A DNA stretch of 64,000 nucleotides from Juglans regia. Lineage: Eukaryota; Streptophyta; Magnoliopsida; Fagales; Juglandaceae. Within the stretch, counting starts at the first letter, position 1, and each line of letters begins with the position of its first letter. Under the pieces are notes generated by a model. That model searched no databases. It was given only the letters and a program-made list of their open reading frames with translations, and was not told the DNA's origin. The stretch lies in assembly GCF_001411555.2 (NCBI RefSeq), contig NC_049909.1, forward strand, positions 4,759,875 through 4,823,874. Reading direction: 5' to 3'. The translations under genes were made by a program, and so were the position numbers. Of this stretch, positions 10,488 through 22,430 are shown piece after piece.

Positions 10488-12630
10488 TCAATCATGACCC
10501 TCAGGCACTTATTCCACTACGATCATCACGCATTTCTAAACTTTCTACTCTTGCTCTCCAGCTGAACCATGAAAATTATCTGAAAAATATATGGAGATAA
10601 GGGGAGAGTTATCAACAACTCAGTAAGCAGAGGACATATACTAGTGTGTAAACATGAGCATTTACAGAAATCAGAATGCAGAACAAAACATTTTCATTTT
10701 CAGAGTGCGGAAGGAAAACATGTTATCAAAATATCAGAGCGAAGATTTAGAAATAATTTCAGTCAAAAGTATTCTTTGGCATAACATAAATGATGATGAT
10801 CATCATCAGAACATCATATCAGAACAGAGGCCATGTATAACCCCCGTGGTAGGGTTGTGCATCTATGGATAGTCAAGCAGAACATAAATCACTCTGTCAC
10901 CAAGGTGTGCACTCAAAACAGAGACCACTACTATAACCCGTGGCAGGGCCGTATCCACTATTATTACCTGTGGTTGGGCCGTATCTACTATTATAACCCG
11001 TGCTTGGGCCGTATCCACTATTATTACCCGTGGTTGGGTCGTATCCACTATTGTAACCCGTGGTTGGGCCATATCCACTATTGTAACCCATGGTTGGGCC
11101 ATATGCCACTATTATCACCCGTGGCAGGGCCGTAACTGAACAGAGCGGAAACAAAATCAAATTCAAAATCAGAGAGTCATGCCAAAGGTTTTCAGAAATC
11201 ACATCTTATCCAAACAGAGTACTGAACAAAAATCTTTGGAACAGAACAAAATCATATCACAACATAATTTATGCACAAATTTCATATTCGCTCTCTTTTT
11301 CAAAGTTCTGAAACAGAATGTCAAAAATAAGCTCATGTATACACCAGTCATAATAGAAAATACTTTCTTCTTAAACAGAATCTCATGAGTAATGCAGAAC
11401 AAATAACTGAGGTAGTTCAAATTTCTTTTCAAAATCAAATATGTATACTTTTCAAAAATAACCTCAGCTCATTTTATTTTAATGCAAAGTCTAGCATAGG
11501 AACCCCGCTTACCTGAACATCTTAGCTTTTTCGAAATTCTTCAAAAATGTCAAATAATAATTAATCGTCACCTATAAAATAGTCGCATAATTCTCGTAAA
11601 TTCTCAATTAATCTCTTATTTCTATATTCAATCCTACACTTCTAAAATAACCTATTAAAATCCTCTAAACCTAAAATTTCAAGTCATTACCTTCTAAAAT
11701 CATCACTATTGATTTAATAACTATGACTAAAACATATAAAAGTCAAACCTATTTATTGTTGAAAACCAACTATAAAGTTTAATACTGGATAATATAATTA
11801 TCCCAAAATATTTTAAAAATAACCATAACTATATTTTTCAAATAGTCTAAATCATATCTAAAGTGTAAAAATAACATTACACCAATATTGTTTACCCTAT
11901 AAATAAAGCTTTACTTAATAATAAGTTAAAATACTTAAGTGATTTTCTGTAAAATTCTTATACTTCCTACAAAGACCACGTAAAAAAAAAAAAAGAGATT
12001 TAATATAAACATAATACTAAATTGAAACCACCCAATAATAAGGGTAACACTGTAATTTCATATCCCAAAATATGAAATAACTAACTTTACGTTAATTCTT
12101 TGAGAAAACACTGAATGAGTTTACGGTGCAACAGTCGACGACTCACCGAGAAGAGAACGAGCGACGCAACGACAGTGCTGGGCGGAGGTCGAAGGCAGTC
12201 CACGCTGCGACAGAGCACTGAGATTGAGAGAGAGAGTAACACGGTGAGGTAGACGGAGAGTGAGGGAGAGACGGAGAAAGAGAGAACGAAGGCTCACCGT
12301 GATGCAGCCAGACGTGTGACAGTCTGGAGTTGGGCGTCGACCAGGGCAGCATCCAATCACGGGTGGCTGGGGCATCGGCGTCGCTTGTAGCTGTGGCAAC
12401 AGGTGGGGTGGTGGCTTATGGGCAGTGAGTTGGTTGAGCCATGACTGCTCTGTTTCGGTTGTCTAAAACAGGGGAATTCCGTGGTTTGCAACGGAGACTA
12501 CGGGAGGCGTTGGGCAGAGGCTTCGTGTGGCTGGGCATGGTGGCTTATGGTTCCACAAGGGGCTGGGCAAAGGCCCGAGGCTTCCGTCGTGGCGAGGATT
12601 ATAGTCTTCTGAGACTCGTGCTGTAATCAT
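10488..12630 (-). mobile_element. Truncated D-type LTR fragment embedded in family B LTR
   Basis: From about 10488 to 11720 the sequence follows the solo D LTR from its position 56593 onward. Shared stretches include GGAGATAAGGGG, ACTCAGTAAGCAGAGGACAT and the AGCATAGGAACCCCGCTTACCT block. Both expected LTR ends are missing: the left 270 bases and the GGTATCACA end are absent. A GC-rich part (12110-12620) stands where D LTRs are also GC-rich, but I cannot align it confidently. The B LTR resumes at about 12635. This is either a deleted insertion or a recombinant LTR. Open frames here are not supported as genes. Confidence 0.6.
10935..11135. repeat. 30-bp minisatellite in D-type LTR fragment
   Basis: About 6.7 tandem units of 30 bp (one of 31) contain the core CCCGTGGTTGGGCCGTATCC followed by ACTATTAT or ACTATTGT. 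The corresponding place in the solo D LTR (about 57145) has only one related unit. Because the period is a multiple of three, open frames appear on both strands (for example 10833-11135), but they are artefacts of the repeat. Confidence 0.9.
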
Positions 12631-12634
12631 GCGG

Positions 12635-12860
12635 ATGTTTTAAGTATGCATGATTTATGTTTTAACTATTTGAGATATTATAAATTTGGTGCATAGTATT
12701 GCTAAAAAGAAAATTATCCGCAGCAAATATTGCATAATGCTAGATGCATGTTAGGAACATTGTATCTTATATGTAATGAATGATGGCAGATAACCTTGTG
12801 TTGCATGTCCCGAGGCTTCGGATGTCCGTCCGATCACAAGCAGAATCTGGGGCCATCACA
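12635..12860 (+). mobile_element. 3' end of outer family B LTR
   Basis: It matches the last 215 bases of the solo B LTR (6796-7010) and of the copy at 16245-16459. Common features are the GTGCATAGTATTGCTAAA stretch, GATGCATGTTAGGAA and the TGTCCGTCCGATC block, ending GGGGCCATCACA. No primer-binding site follows at 12861, so this LTR is solo or is the 3' LTR of an element whose remainder lies before the window. Confidence 0.8.
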
Positions 12861-14059
12861 GTAGTGATAACTCTTTTCTTTTTTAAAATATAGACCCATA
12901 TGCATGAGACATGGACACATGATGCTACACTTTATCATACTCATGCAACATGTACAATCCGATACACATATAGTCCAATTCGCAAAATGCATCTCACAAT
13001 ACGGCTTGAAAACATTAGAACATGCAATCATGTGATGAATACAAATAAACATAGATGAATCATACTTGTCCAATCACAAACCATATTTGGATTCCCTTGA
13101 TATAGCCTTGGTCGAATCATACAAGTCCTCCAAACATGGATTTTCATCATCACAACACATATTCTCATACTTCTACACATTCATATATCAAAACAACCAT
13201 GCATAGCACATTTACATGTCAAAATCGAACCCTAACATGGCATATTTGAAGTACATTTCAACAAACCATCATGAAACCATAGCATCTCATCCTTTTATCA
13301 AAATTGAGAGCATACATATAATAGGATAACAAGATTCAAGCAATGATAAACAAACAAGAGTTCACGAAATATATACAAGTGTTATCAAAAGGAAGTTGGA
13401 AGTTTAATTACAAAAAATCCGAAGTATAAAAAGAAAATTTAAAAAAACATATACAAGACACATTAGAATATGACAAGAGAAACCCTAGTCTTGGAATAAG
13501 GGTGAGTGTGAGTGTCTAAGGTTTTCGAAAAATGCTTTATCATCGAAAAAACTCTAGAATCTGAAACCCTAAAAAACAAAAACCCTAGCCTTTCTTCCAA
13601 GTGGTGGCCATGGCCTTCATTCCCTCTATACTTCGTGTTCATGTGCTTAAAACAAGAAATAATATTTTGGGTTCTTCCTTTTCTTAAAGAAAAACCCCAC
13701 TTTCTAAAGTGAAAGTTTGTGTTCATGTGGGAAAACCCTAGAACCGAAACTTGTTGGTGTTGTTTTCCCTCTTGGCCGTGTGTTTATGTGCAAGAAATGG
13801 TGTAATGGTTCTTACCTCCTTCTGTTCTTCCTCTAGCTAAATGGTTGAAGAAGTATTCTTGATGATTTTCGAAATGGTGAAGAGAATGGTGGTGTTTGGT
13901 TGGTGAGAAAGTGTAAGAACTATAGAGCAAGTAGTAGTGGTTGAAATCTCTTAGAAGCAAAGTTGAGAACTTGAGCAAATGACCTCCCAACTTTCGGAAA
14001 TGCCCTATAGAAGCCTCCATCCCCTCTTGAAATACCAAAGGCTTGTGCATGGATGCTAG
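12861..14059. other. Unassigned non-coding DNA between LTRs
   Basis: No protein similarity is recognisable on either strand. The first part is A/C-rich and the part from about 13700 is T/G-rich with several AACCCTAG motifs. The frames at 13463-13726 and 13784-14138 look accidental. The base composition resembles the interiors of long LTRs elsewhere in the window, but I could not match it to a specific copy. Confidence 0.4.
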
Positions 14060-14463
14060 TGTGCTGTCGCAGGCAACCAAAAATAAAACCTATACTCCTA
14101 ATAATACATGTAGTAGTGCAAGTAAGGATCGTTCCCACGGAGAGTATTTAGCCTAGTTTTATGCTATGTGAACAAGGATTGGGGGGCTTTGAATATAATG
14201 AAAATAATTTTAAGAAGAACAACTAAGAAACAATTCAAATTGAAGTATCGAAATCAATTAAAAGAACAAACCTTGGTCTAATTCAACATCCACCATCGAA
14301 ATTTTACAACTGATCATCGATGCAAATATATATTAATTTATACTTTGAATATTCACCGTTGGAATTATTTTCATATCTCTCCTTAGTCATAGTTAATTAG
14401 AAAACAAACGATCTAATTAACCTTAACCACCAAACAACCCAAGACAAGCGCTAAAGGTTTAAT
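14060..14463 (-). mobile_element. Family E LTR end, antisense copy cut by the assembly gap
   Basis: This is the reverse complement of 19870-20292. Shared blocks include the TGCGACAGCACA end, the GTGGGAACGATCC motif and the CTAATTAACTACGACTAA-like stretch. The similarity stops exactly at TGTGCTGTCGC (14060), which is taken as the LTR terminus. Beyond it the flanks differ from those at 20293. The other end runs into the run of N. Confidence 0.75.
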
Positions 14464-14563
14464 NNNNNNNNNNNNNNNNNNNNNNNNNNNNNNNNNNNNN
14501 NNNNNNNNNNNNNNNNNNNNNNNNNNNNNNNNNNNNNNNNNNNNNNNNNNNNNNNNNNNNNNN
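14464..14563. other. Assembly gap (100 N)
   Basis: Exactly 100 unknown bases separate the antisense E LTR from the third B LTR. A gap of this size is usually a placeholder, so order and orientation across it are not proven by the sequence. Confidence 0.95.
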
Positions 14564-16459
14564 CTTTTAACTTACTATCAGTTTAATGTGTATGAGTGAT
14601 CAGTAAGGGAACTAAATTGTATGTATGCATGTTATCCTATGTGCCATACCAAGTCATTACATATTTATCTGTTACAAATAATTTATTATGTCATGAATTA
14701 TTCATCTGTTACACAAGATATTCTGTCACGTATTGCTATACATTGCAAGTGTGTCGTGTTAAGTTAAGTATGCCATCTGTTACATGTATTTCATGTCACG
14801 TAATATTCACTGTCACATGTTACGCCATGTTAAAAAATGCTGTCTGTTATATGGTATGCCATGTTACGAAATGTTGCATATTACATTTATGCCATGTTAT
14901 GAAATGTTCTCTGTTACATTTATGTCTCGAAGTGTGTCATGTCTGTCGTCTTACGTTCATGTCACGTTACGCTACGTTAAGATTTCTGTCTTTTATGTCA
15001 CGTTTATGTCATGTTCATGTTACGTCATGTTACGAAATGTCATGTATGCCAGTTAAGTTATTCATGTCAATCACGACCCTAAGCGCTAGGATGGGGTAAT
15101 ATCCTAGTGGAACTCCTTTGTTCACGCTGGAGTGTCTAAATAGGTGTGAAATTCTCTGGGTTGACGAAGTACAGTCAACAGGTTGCGAATGGGGCCTAAT
15201 TAGCTGGTCACCGGAGCGCGCCAGGCACTAACGCCGATGGTGCCACACATTATGTTACGTGTCTCCACAGCAAGTGTGGCATAAACAAATAAGTCATGGG
15301 GCCACAACAACTGTGGAGCATGAAGTATGGGGCCACAACAACTGTGGAGCATACACTACGTGAGACACAGCAATTGTGACACGTAGAATACGTGGGGCCA
15401 CAACAACTGTGGAGTACGTATTAACGCACTCACAGCTGGTATAGAAACCTATGATGTGATGATGTAATCGGCAGGGACACACGGCTCAAGGGGACCTGTG
15501 TAGCACCCATATGGTCACTTTAATGATTAAGTTTATTGAATAAGATTCCAAGTTCAAGTTATGTTTCACGTTATGTTATGTTCAAGTTTACGTTCACACA
15601 ATCATGGTAATCCCATGAGACAAGAATATGTTTCAAGTTCATGTTATGTTATGTTCACGTTTACGTTATGTTCCAAGTTCACATTTATGTTATGTCATGC
15701 TCAGGTTCATGTTATGTTTCAAGTTCATGTTCAAATTATGCATGTTCACGTTGATATTATCTTTCAAGTCCATGTTATGTTTCAAGTTCACGTTCATGTT
15801 ATGTTTCAAGTCCATGTTATGTTTCAAGTCACGTTCATGCTAAGCTTCAGTTTCAGTTTAAGTTATGCCAGTTATGTTATGTTGTATGTCAAGTTATGCT
15901 ATGATTACTTATGATTTGATTATGCATTCATACTTTTACTGCCATGCATGCATCATTAACCTGTGTGGAAGTTTTTTATTAACTTGCTGAGATTTGTAAT
16001 CAAATCTCACTGTGGTAGTCCCAACTACCATTCCTCCCGAATGGTAGATCTTATTACAGGATCTGAAGGAGAAATGGGAATCGACCAACTGGAAATGATC
16101 GACTAAGCGATGGTACGATGTAGTTGGTAGTACAGTAGCTACCTCAGGTTGCTACTTGTATTTGTGGAGTTCAATCTCCAACACTCTTTTGATCACAACC
16201 ATTTTAGATTAGTGTTATGATCTCAATTGTTTAGTACGTCATTGTGTATGAAGTATGCTTTAAGTATTTGAGATATTTTGGTTTTGTGCATAGTATTGCT
16301 AAAGAAAAAAATTATCCACTGTGAATATTGCATAATGCTAGATGCATGTTAGGAATATTGCATCTTATATGTCATGAACGGGGGTAGGTAACCTTGTGTT
16401 GCATGTCTCGACGCTTCAAATGTCCGTCCGATCCCAAATGAAATTTGGGGGCATTATAT
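14564..16459 (+). mobile_element. Family B LTR, third copy (5' end lost at the gap)
   Basis: The copy is collinear with 5220-7010: the CATGTTATG array (14640-15060), the palindrome block (15265-15412), TTCAAGTTCATG repeats (15550-15840, longer than in the solo copy), the GAATGGTAGA block and the conserved 3' end. The terminus reads GGGGGCATTATATA instead of GGGGGCGTCACA, so the last bases are mutated or lost. The frame at 14596-15099 is a repeat translation, not a gene. Confidence 0.8.
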
Positions 16460-16850
16460 ATTAGATTAACTAAAGCTTAATTAGGACTTAAATAATTTTA
16501 ATTTTATTATTTAATTTTCAGATTAATTAAGATTGTTTAGTTTAGTTGACTCTTTGATTGTTAGTTTTGATTTGTTAGTCTTTTACATTTCATTTCAACA
16601 CTCAAAAATTCAAAAATATGAATCTAATAAATGACTAGTGCCTTTTTTATTCCCGTTGCAGTCTTCCATTTATTGCACATACCACCAATTTTATTTTCTC
16701 TTTGTGAATATTTTCATCATTTTAAACCAGTTTGATTTTAAGTAACTTTCCATGAGAAGACGATCTAGGAGTTTATTCCTAATTATTACGCGACACCCTC
16801 CTACACTTGGGATAGCTTTTGTGTTACTCATTTTTGAGTGAGTCAAGTTT
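16460..16850 (+). repeat. LTR 3' fragment of an Athila-like Ty3-gypsy element
   Basis: An AT-rich stretch ends at a sequence resembling the Athila LTR/leader border (GACGATCTAGGAGTTTATT, then ACACTTGGGATAGC) and lies directly upstream of a degraded tRNA-Asp-type primer-binding site. The LTR start is not visible and the adjacent B LTR may have replaced it. The identification rests on the primer-binding site and on gag downstream. Confidence 0.55.
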
Positions 16851-16851
16851 T

Positions 16852-16869
16852 TGAGCCATTGCCGGGGAA
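16852..16869 (+). other. Degraded primer-binding site (tRNA-Asp type)
   Basis: TGAGCCATTGCCGGGGAA corresponds to the Athila-type primer-binding site TGGCGCCGTTGCCGGGGA. The differences are largely at CpG positions, as expected after methylation-driven decay, plus one missing base. It places the start of the internal region at about 16851 and supports the plus orientation. Confidence 0.7.
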
Positions 16870-17157
16870 CAGTTGCTTGACGTAAATTTAAACTCGTTAT
16901 TTTTAATTTTTTAATTTTTATTTGAAATGTTTCATTCGCTATCTTATCTCTGAATACACATTTCACTTGTCACGTATTATTCAGTCGCTTGAATCTTACT
17001 TATGCTATTTGGGTTGATGTTTAATGTCATGGGTGAGAGACAATTCAAATAGGTTGGTTAGAGTTACATCAAGCACTGACAGTAGTATACATAGTTTAGA
17101 GATAGATAGCTCTTATGTTTTTTCTATAGACGGGGGGACATTGAAATTGAACAAACC

Positions 17158-17505
17158 ATGGCTGCACCTGTACCACGCACTCTTAGGGATTATTTGCAGC
17201 CCACTCACACCACTACACCATCATGCATTCTTTTACCTGATGATGCACCTATTTTTTCTATTAAGTATGGCATGATGTCAATGATACCTCAATTCCATGG
17301 GATGGATTCTGAGAGTCCTTATCAGCACCTGGCAAATTTTGAGTTGGCCTGCACTACTTTTATATCAATAAAGCCACTACTGATGAATTTATTAGACTTG
17401 GTTTATTTCCTTTCTCTTTAAATGATAAAGTGAATATTTAGTTTAATTCTTTGAGGCCTAATTCTACCTCTAGTTGGTTTGATATGCAGCGTGAGTTCTT
17501 ACAAA
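17158..17505 (+). pseudogene. Athila-like gag, first part
   Basis: The frame starting near 17158 reads APVPRTLRDYLQP, then SCILLPDDAPIFSIK and PQFHGMDSESPYQHLANFE. These are typical of the N-terminal half of Athila-group gag. A frameshift near 17360 moves the continuation (RLGLFPFSLNDK) to another frame, and a stop replaces the expected Trp near 17441. Coding ends in an A-run at about 17505 within the WFDMQREFLQK segment, where unrelated sequence begins. The second part is found from 20293. Confidence 0.75.
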
Positions 17506-18864
17506 AAAAAAAATTTCATTTTCAAAGAATGATCAATGATATTTGGTTGTGTCATGAGCAAGATTCAATTAAGTTTGAAAAATTCGTTACATGATTTTGA
17601 ATAAGTAATTTTCCAACTTATAATTAATTAGTCTAGTTATTTTCCTTGAGAATGATAGTGACTAAATTTGGTAGACAAAAATTGGTGAGACTCTGAGCCT
17701 TTAGACTGACACATCCATATCAGTCTCACTATTTTTTTTTTCATGTGAGATATTCTTCCATGGATTTATTTATCTAGAACTTGTCTTGATTCTCTTCGAG
17801 GTCATATTGACACATGCATGCATGAACATGATTAAGGCCCTCTTTGTTATAAGCTATATAAGCCAAATAGCCTACCTTGTAAATAATTTTTCCCTTTGTT
17901 GAACCCCTTTGAGGTTTATTGTTTTTTTTTTTTTCCATTTATTGTGAACCCACATTATAAGCTATAAACCCAAAAAACAATACTTTTACCCAAGCCGTAA
18001 AGCTAGTGGAGCATTGTTCATCATTATGATATATATGAATGTGCAAGAAATAAGTGTGGGGGTGTCTAGATTTGTGGTATGGCTATGATTGGTGAAATGG
18101 AACATGTTCTCATTCTCAATTCGTGAGTTCCATTGTTAATGTAATTTTGGTTAAAAAAAAAAGAAAAGAAAAGAGGAAAGGAAGTGATGGAGGAAATTGC
18201 TTTTGATATTACAAACTATCTATATTCATAATTCCTCCTAAAATTCCAATAAAGCGGTCTGTTTATACGTGATATATACAAGATGGAAGCTGTTATGAAG
18301 GATCGTTCCTTATCTTTTTGAACGATCTCTTTTTCAATGTAGGAGTTTTACATGGTTTAAATGCTTTAAAGCCAAATTGAAGAAGCTGCTAAATAGAGTG
18401 ATTGATTTTGCATGTCTTATATATTCGAGCTTGAATTGATTCATTTTTGTTCCACTAGTTTCGATGTCTTTTGAGCTACACTCCCAAATATTTCCCACCT
18501 TGATCCTAAACCCCATTACAACCCTTGAAAAGTCCTTATGATTTGTGTTATGCATGTGATCTCAGTGGTGGAGAATGAGAATATATGCAAGCCTATGGTA
18601 TATCATTTTCATTGGAATGAGATTGAGCGAAACACATACCCTTCAAAGACATGAGAGTCGAGTGTTTATTTCCGTGAGGGTCTACGTATTCAGTTTACTC
18701 CATCTTCGAGTGAAAATGCTTACTAAGTAATTGTAAGTTGATTAAGAATGTTCATGATATGTTATAAGTTTTGAAGACATTGGTTGTTCTTTATTGATGG
18801 CGTAGCAACCTTGGTGTGTTTGGGAAAGTGAATTTGAGTTTTGCCCGAGGACGAGCAATAGTTA

Positions 18865-18878
18865 AGTGTGGGGGAATT
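18865..18878 (+). other. Polypurine tract of family E
   Basis: AGTGTGGGGGAATT lies immediately upstream of TGATGAGAATGC, the presumed LTR start, and follows GCCCGAGGACGAGC. This arrangement is that of a polypurine tract before a 3' LTR and defines the plus orientation. Confidence 0.65.
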
Positions 18879-20292
18879 TGATGAGAATGCAAAGTGTCAT
18901 ATTTTTCTCCCTTAATGTTTAGCCTTTTATACTTATTTGGTGCCTAAATGTACTCATTATTCTTATATTTTTATTTAGGAAGCAAACGGAGTATTTTAAT
19001 GCAAAATGAAGTTAATTGGGCAGTTCTGGATAATTTCGACACTTCTTTGTAATCTGGACATACCTCTCTTATCCGAGCTCTGATTGAGATGATTCAAGAT
19101 TCTATGGAACACCAAGACAAGGATCTACAACTTTCATGTTTTGAGTTTTGAAAGATACTAGCTGCATAAAGGTCAAAATTGGGCTTGAAGTTGACGCACC
19201 TGAACTGCTGACGTTTCAGAATGTTCAGCCTTATCGTGCAATTCAAATATGCAATTTAATTGCAGATGTTTTGGAGATCTGGTGCACGAAAGTTACAGCT
19301 AAAAAACACCACTTTCCTAGTTATATTAGGACTCTATTTTATTTTTAATATTTCCCTTAATTAAGTCAGATTTGGATATGGTATTTCAAGATAATGTTTA
19401 GAATATTCTAGGAGATTTGGTAGGATTCTAATAAGGGGCATGGACGTGTAAAAGAGGGAAAAAAAATCATCATACTAGGGCATCTCTCTCCCCTCTTCTC
19501 TAACTCCACCTTCCAGTTTGCATGATGGTTTTGTGTGGTTAAACTTTCATAATTTGTTGAAGGAAACGGAAACCTTAGAATCAATAAAACTGTGAGATCT
19601 AATTTATGTTTTGAGTATCAAATGTTTTTCTATGCCTATTTTCCTGATTATCTCATTTAATTACTAGGAGGTCTACTAGTTTATTATTCGTTGCAATCTA
19701 TTGCTAGATTAGACATCAAATCCATAATTGTTTGATCCCTTTAATTTATGAAGCAACTAAGATTTGATGATTTGCTGCGTCATAAATTATTAGATCTTAG
19801 GAAGAACGCTCGACGAAATTAAATGCAACCACTTGTGCTTGTGTTGTTTAGTTTCATCGATCTCTCTAATTCTTAAGGTTGCTACTAGATTAAACCTTTA
19901 GCGCTCGTCTTGGGTTGTTTAGTAGTTAAGGTTATTTAGATTGTTTGTTTTCTAATTAACTACGACTAAGGAAAGATAGGAAAATAATTCCAACGATGAA
20001 TATTCAAAGTATGAATTAATATATATTTGCATCGACGATCAGTTGTAAAATTCCGATAGTGGATGTTGACTTAGACCAAGGTTTGTTCTTTCGATTGATT
20101 TTGATACTTTAATTTGAATTGTTTCTTAGTTGTTCTTCTTAAAATTGTTTTCGTTATACTCAAACCCCTCCAAGACTTGTTCACATAGCATAAAACTAGG
20201 CTAAATACTCTCCGTGGGAACGATCCTTACTTGCACTACTACAGGTATTTTTTGGAGTATAGGTTTTATTTTTGGTTGCCTGCGACAGCACA
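18879..20292 (+). repeat. 3' LTR of family E
   Basis: It starts TGATGAGAATGC after the polypurine tract and ends TGCGACAGCACA. The end is set by comparison with the inverted copy at 14060-14463, because similarity between the two stops at the same base. It contains the CTCCGTGGGAACGATCC motif near its end. Its length is about 1.4 kb. The frame at 19148-19348 has no recognisable similarity. Confidence 0.65.
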
Positions 20293-21340
20293 CCAGAGAA
20301 CTCATTATTTACAAGAGCAGATCAGCCAGTTCAATCAGAAATCTGATGAGACTTTCGAGGCCAGCTGGGAAAGGTTTAAGGATTTGGTGAACATCTGTCC
20401 ACATCACGGTTTTGAATCCTGGAGGTTGGTGAATTATTTTTACACTAGTCTCACTCCATAATGTAAGCAATTTGTTCAGATTATGTGCAATGAAGAATTC
20501 TTTAGCAAGGAACCTGATAAAGCATTGGCATTTTTTGACTATTGTGCTGAGAGCGCAAAACAATGAAACACTCGGACTGATTGAGTTTCATTGACAGCAT
20601 AGCCACTGAGGGCTATTGGTGGTGGGGGCATATATGAGTTTAAGGAGGATATTGACATTCAAGCCCGAATAGCTGCATTGACTAGAAGATTAGAGGTCAA
20701 GAAGATGGAAAAAGTGAAGGTTGTGAAAATAGTAGAGGCATGCTCTATATGTGCTGATTTGAACCACAAGACCCAAGATTGCCCGATCATGCCAGTATTT
20801 CAGGAGAGTGGCTCTGAGCAGATGCAATCAGCAAACTAGGTTAATAGAGCACAAAATCAGCCTTTCTCCAATACATATAATCCGGGGTGGAGGAATCACC
20901 CAAATTTCTCATAGAGGAATGATTAGCCTGGCCGGTCTCCGCCACCTTCTCAGCAGCCATTTCATCAGGCTGCTCCACAATACCAATATCAGCCATATCA
21001 GAGTTCTCCGAACTATCCTTTTGTAGCACCTAAAGGATTTCAGCCTCATGTAGCTGCATAGAGTTCAAAGCCTCAATCGTCTGCGAAGAAGTCTCTAGAT
21101 GACAGTATGACACAGATGGTCAATCAGAGTTCAAAGCCTCAATCATCTGCGAAGAAGTCTCCAAAAAATACATCTTCTTCCTCTGTTGGGGGTCTATCAT
21201 TAACAAAGGAAGAATTAATCACTATAGAGAAGGTGAAGAAAGGACAACAAGGTCTAGTTGCTTGTCTGGTATCAGGAAAAATAATGAAGAAGGAAGTGAT
21301 AAAGACGACAATGTTAAAAGAATGGAAATTGTAAGGAAGT
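20293..21340 (+). pseudogene. Athila-like gag, second part with zinc knuckle
   Basis: The reading resumes with RTHYLQEQISQFNQ, then ETFEASWERFKDL and CPHHGFESWRLVNYFY, the core gag signature of this group. Further on are CSICADLNHKTQDC, a CX2CX4HX4C zinc knuckle, and a NTYNPGWRNHPNFS stretch. Several in-frame stops (for example after the SLTP segment at 20459, and near 20836) and small shifts show decay. A 35-bp direct repeat with a period of 66 bp (21061 and 21127) duplicates a SSKPQSSAKK peptide in frame. Protease and pol are absent, as family G LTR sequence follows. Confidence 0.8.
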
Positions 21341-21349
21341 GCTACTTTT

Positions 21350-22425
21350 AGAGGTGTGGGTACTAAATTCTTCCTCATTATGTAAGAGGCATTCAGACCA
21401 TCCCCTTTCATTTCATCCCTTTTCCCACACTTTTCTTGGATAGAAACTTAGAAACTCTCTCTGATAGCTTTCCTTACCCCTTTTGCTTGCCATTTTTGAA
21501 GTCTTTATAAGTATTTTCTCACAAATCTTCCTTCATGAAAGTTATTTCTATTTCAGTATACTTTCTATGAGTATTTTTTGTGTTGATTTTCATGGTCATT
21601 TGATTGGTAAAAAGTTATTTTAACCATGAGTAGATCACTCTAGGTGATAAACTGGACAATGCTTCATTTTTGGAGTTTTTGCCCAAGCTATAGGAAATTT
21701 CTTGGACCAAAATTTTTATGGATTGTATTTAACATGTTTATATGAAAGTTTTATGAGGATTCATTGCATGTTATAAGCTTTTGGTGAAAGTTTTTCTTAT
21801 ATAAAAAAAGTTGGAAACTAGGAGTAAAACAATTTATGTTTTATAAAAGCTTGGATCTTTTGTGGTTTAACCATGCTCCAATGACTTTGATATTTTAATT
21901 TGATGATCCAAAGTCTTTAATATACATGTTAGGATGCTAGTTTGACAATTTTAGGTGTTTATTTTTAAAGATATAATTTTTATGCATGAGTATACTCGTT
22001 TAACTCTGTACATGTTGGTTGTTTAACTTACTAAGATTTCAAGTAAATCTCACTCCTTGTAGACTCATTATCTTTCCACTCAGAATAATAGAAGTTGTGT
22101 CAAGACCCAACGAGGACCGACCAGATGGAATATTGGATCCGATTGATTGAAAAGGAGCCGGATCTCACCAAAGATTAGACCTCATTTTGATGTTTATAGT
22201 TCTAACTTTTCATGCATTAGAACGCATGAAGCAGTTGATTTAGCCATGTAGACTTATTATCAAGAATAATTGAACTTATGATGGTTATCAATGACATTGG
22301 GATGTTTTTAGTTTATTCTGACATAAGTACTTCTTAGTCATCCATTTTTCACTCCGGTTATTGCATACTGCTAGATACATTTATAGGATGCATTGCATAT
22401 TAACTATCATGAGCGGAGTGTCACA
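21350..22425 (+). mobile_element. Family G LTR fragment (3' part)
   Basis: It is collinear with the 3' part of the 54166-60052 LTR and with B at 4000-4300. Shared blocks are the CTTCATGAAA region, the AGTAAATCTCACTC stretch near 22045, GAAGTTGTGTCA, and the end CATGAGCGGAGTGTCACA. The left edge at about 21350 is approximate and the LTR start is missing. The five bases after it (GTTGG) resemble the beginning of a primer-binding site, and the D element follows at 22431. Confidence 0.65.
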
Positions 22426-22430
22426 GTTGG

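Larger units (their letters stand above)
17506..20292 (+). mobile_element. Family E retrotransposon fragment inserted in the Athila-like gag
   Basis: The gag reading breaks at about 17505 and resumes at 20293, so this 2.8-kb block is an insertion. It consists of non-coding DNA (17506-18878) ending in a purine tract AAGTGTGGGGGAATT, followed by an LTR (18879-20292). No left LTR or clear target duplication is present, so the 5' part of the insertion is lost. Regions of this style (GTGTGGGGG blocks, CGAGGACGAGC) are common near the 3' ends of Athila-type and non-autonomous large elements. No protein domain is recognised inside. Confidence 0.65.

Noticed and set aside
10935..11135. CRISPR-like regular repeat
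   Set aside because: The units are tandem without unique spacers, and the setting is a plant retrotransposon LTR.
10833..11202. Overlapping frames rich in YNPWLGRIHY-type repeats on both strands
   Set aside because: They are produced by a 30-bp minisatellite whose period is a multiple of three.
12121..12626. GC-rich frames as a possible short gene
   Set aside because: The frames overlap on both strands, give Ser/Leu/Pro-rich translations without domains, and sit inside LTR-derived sequence.
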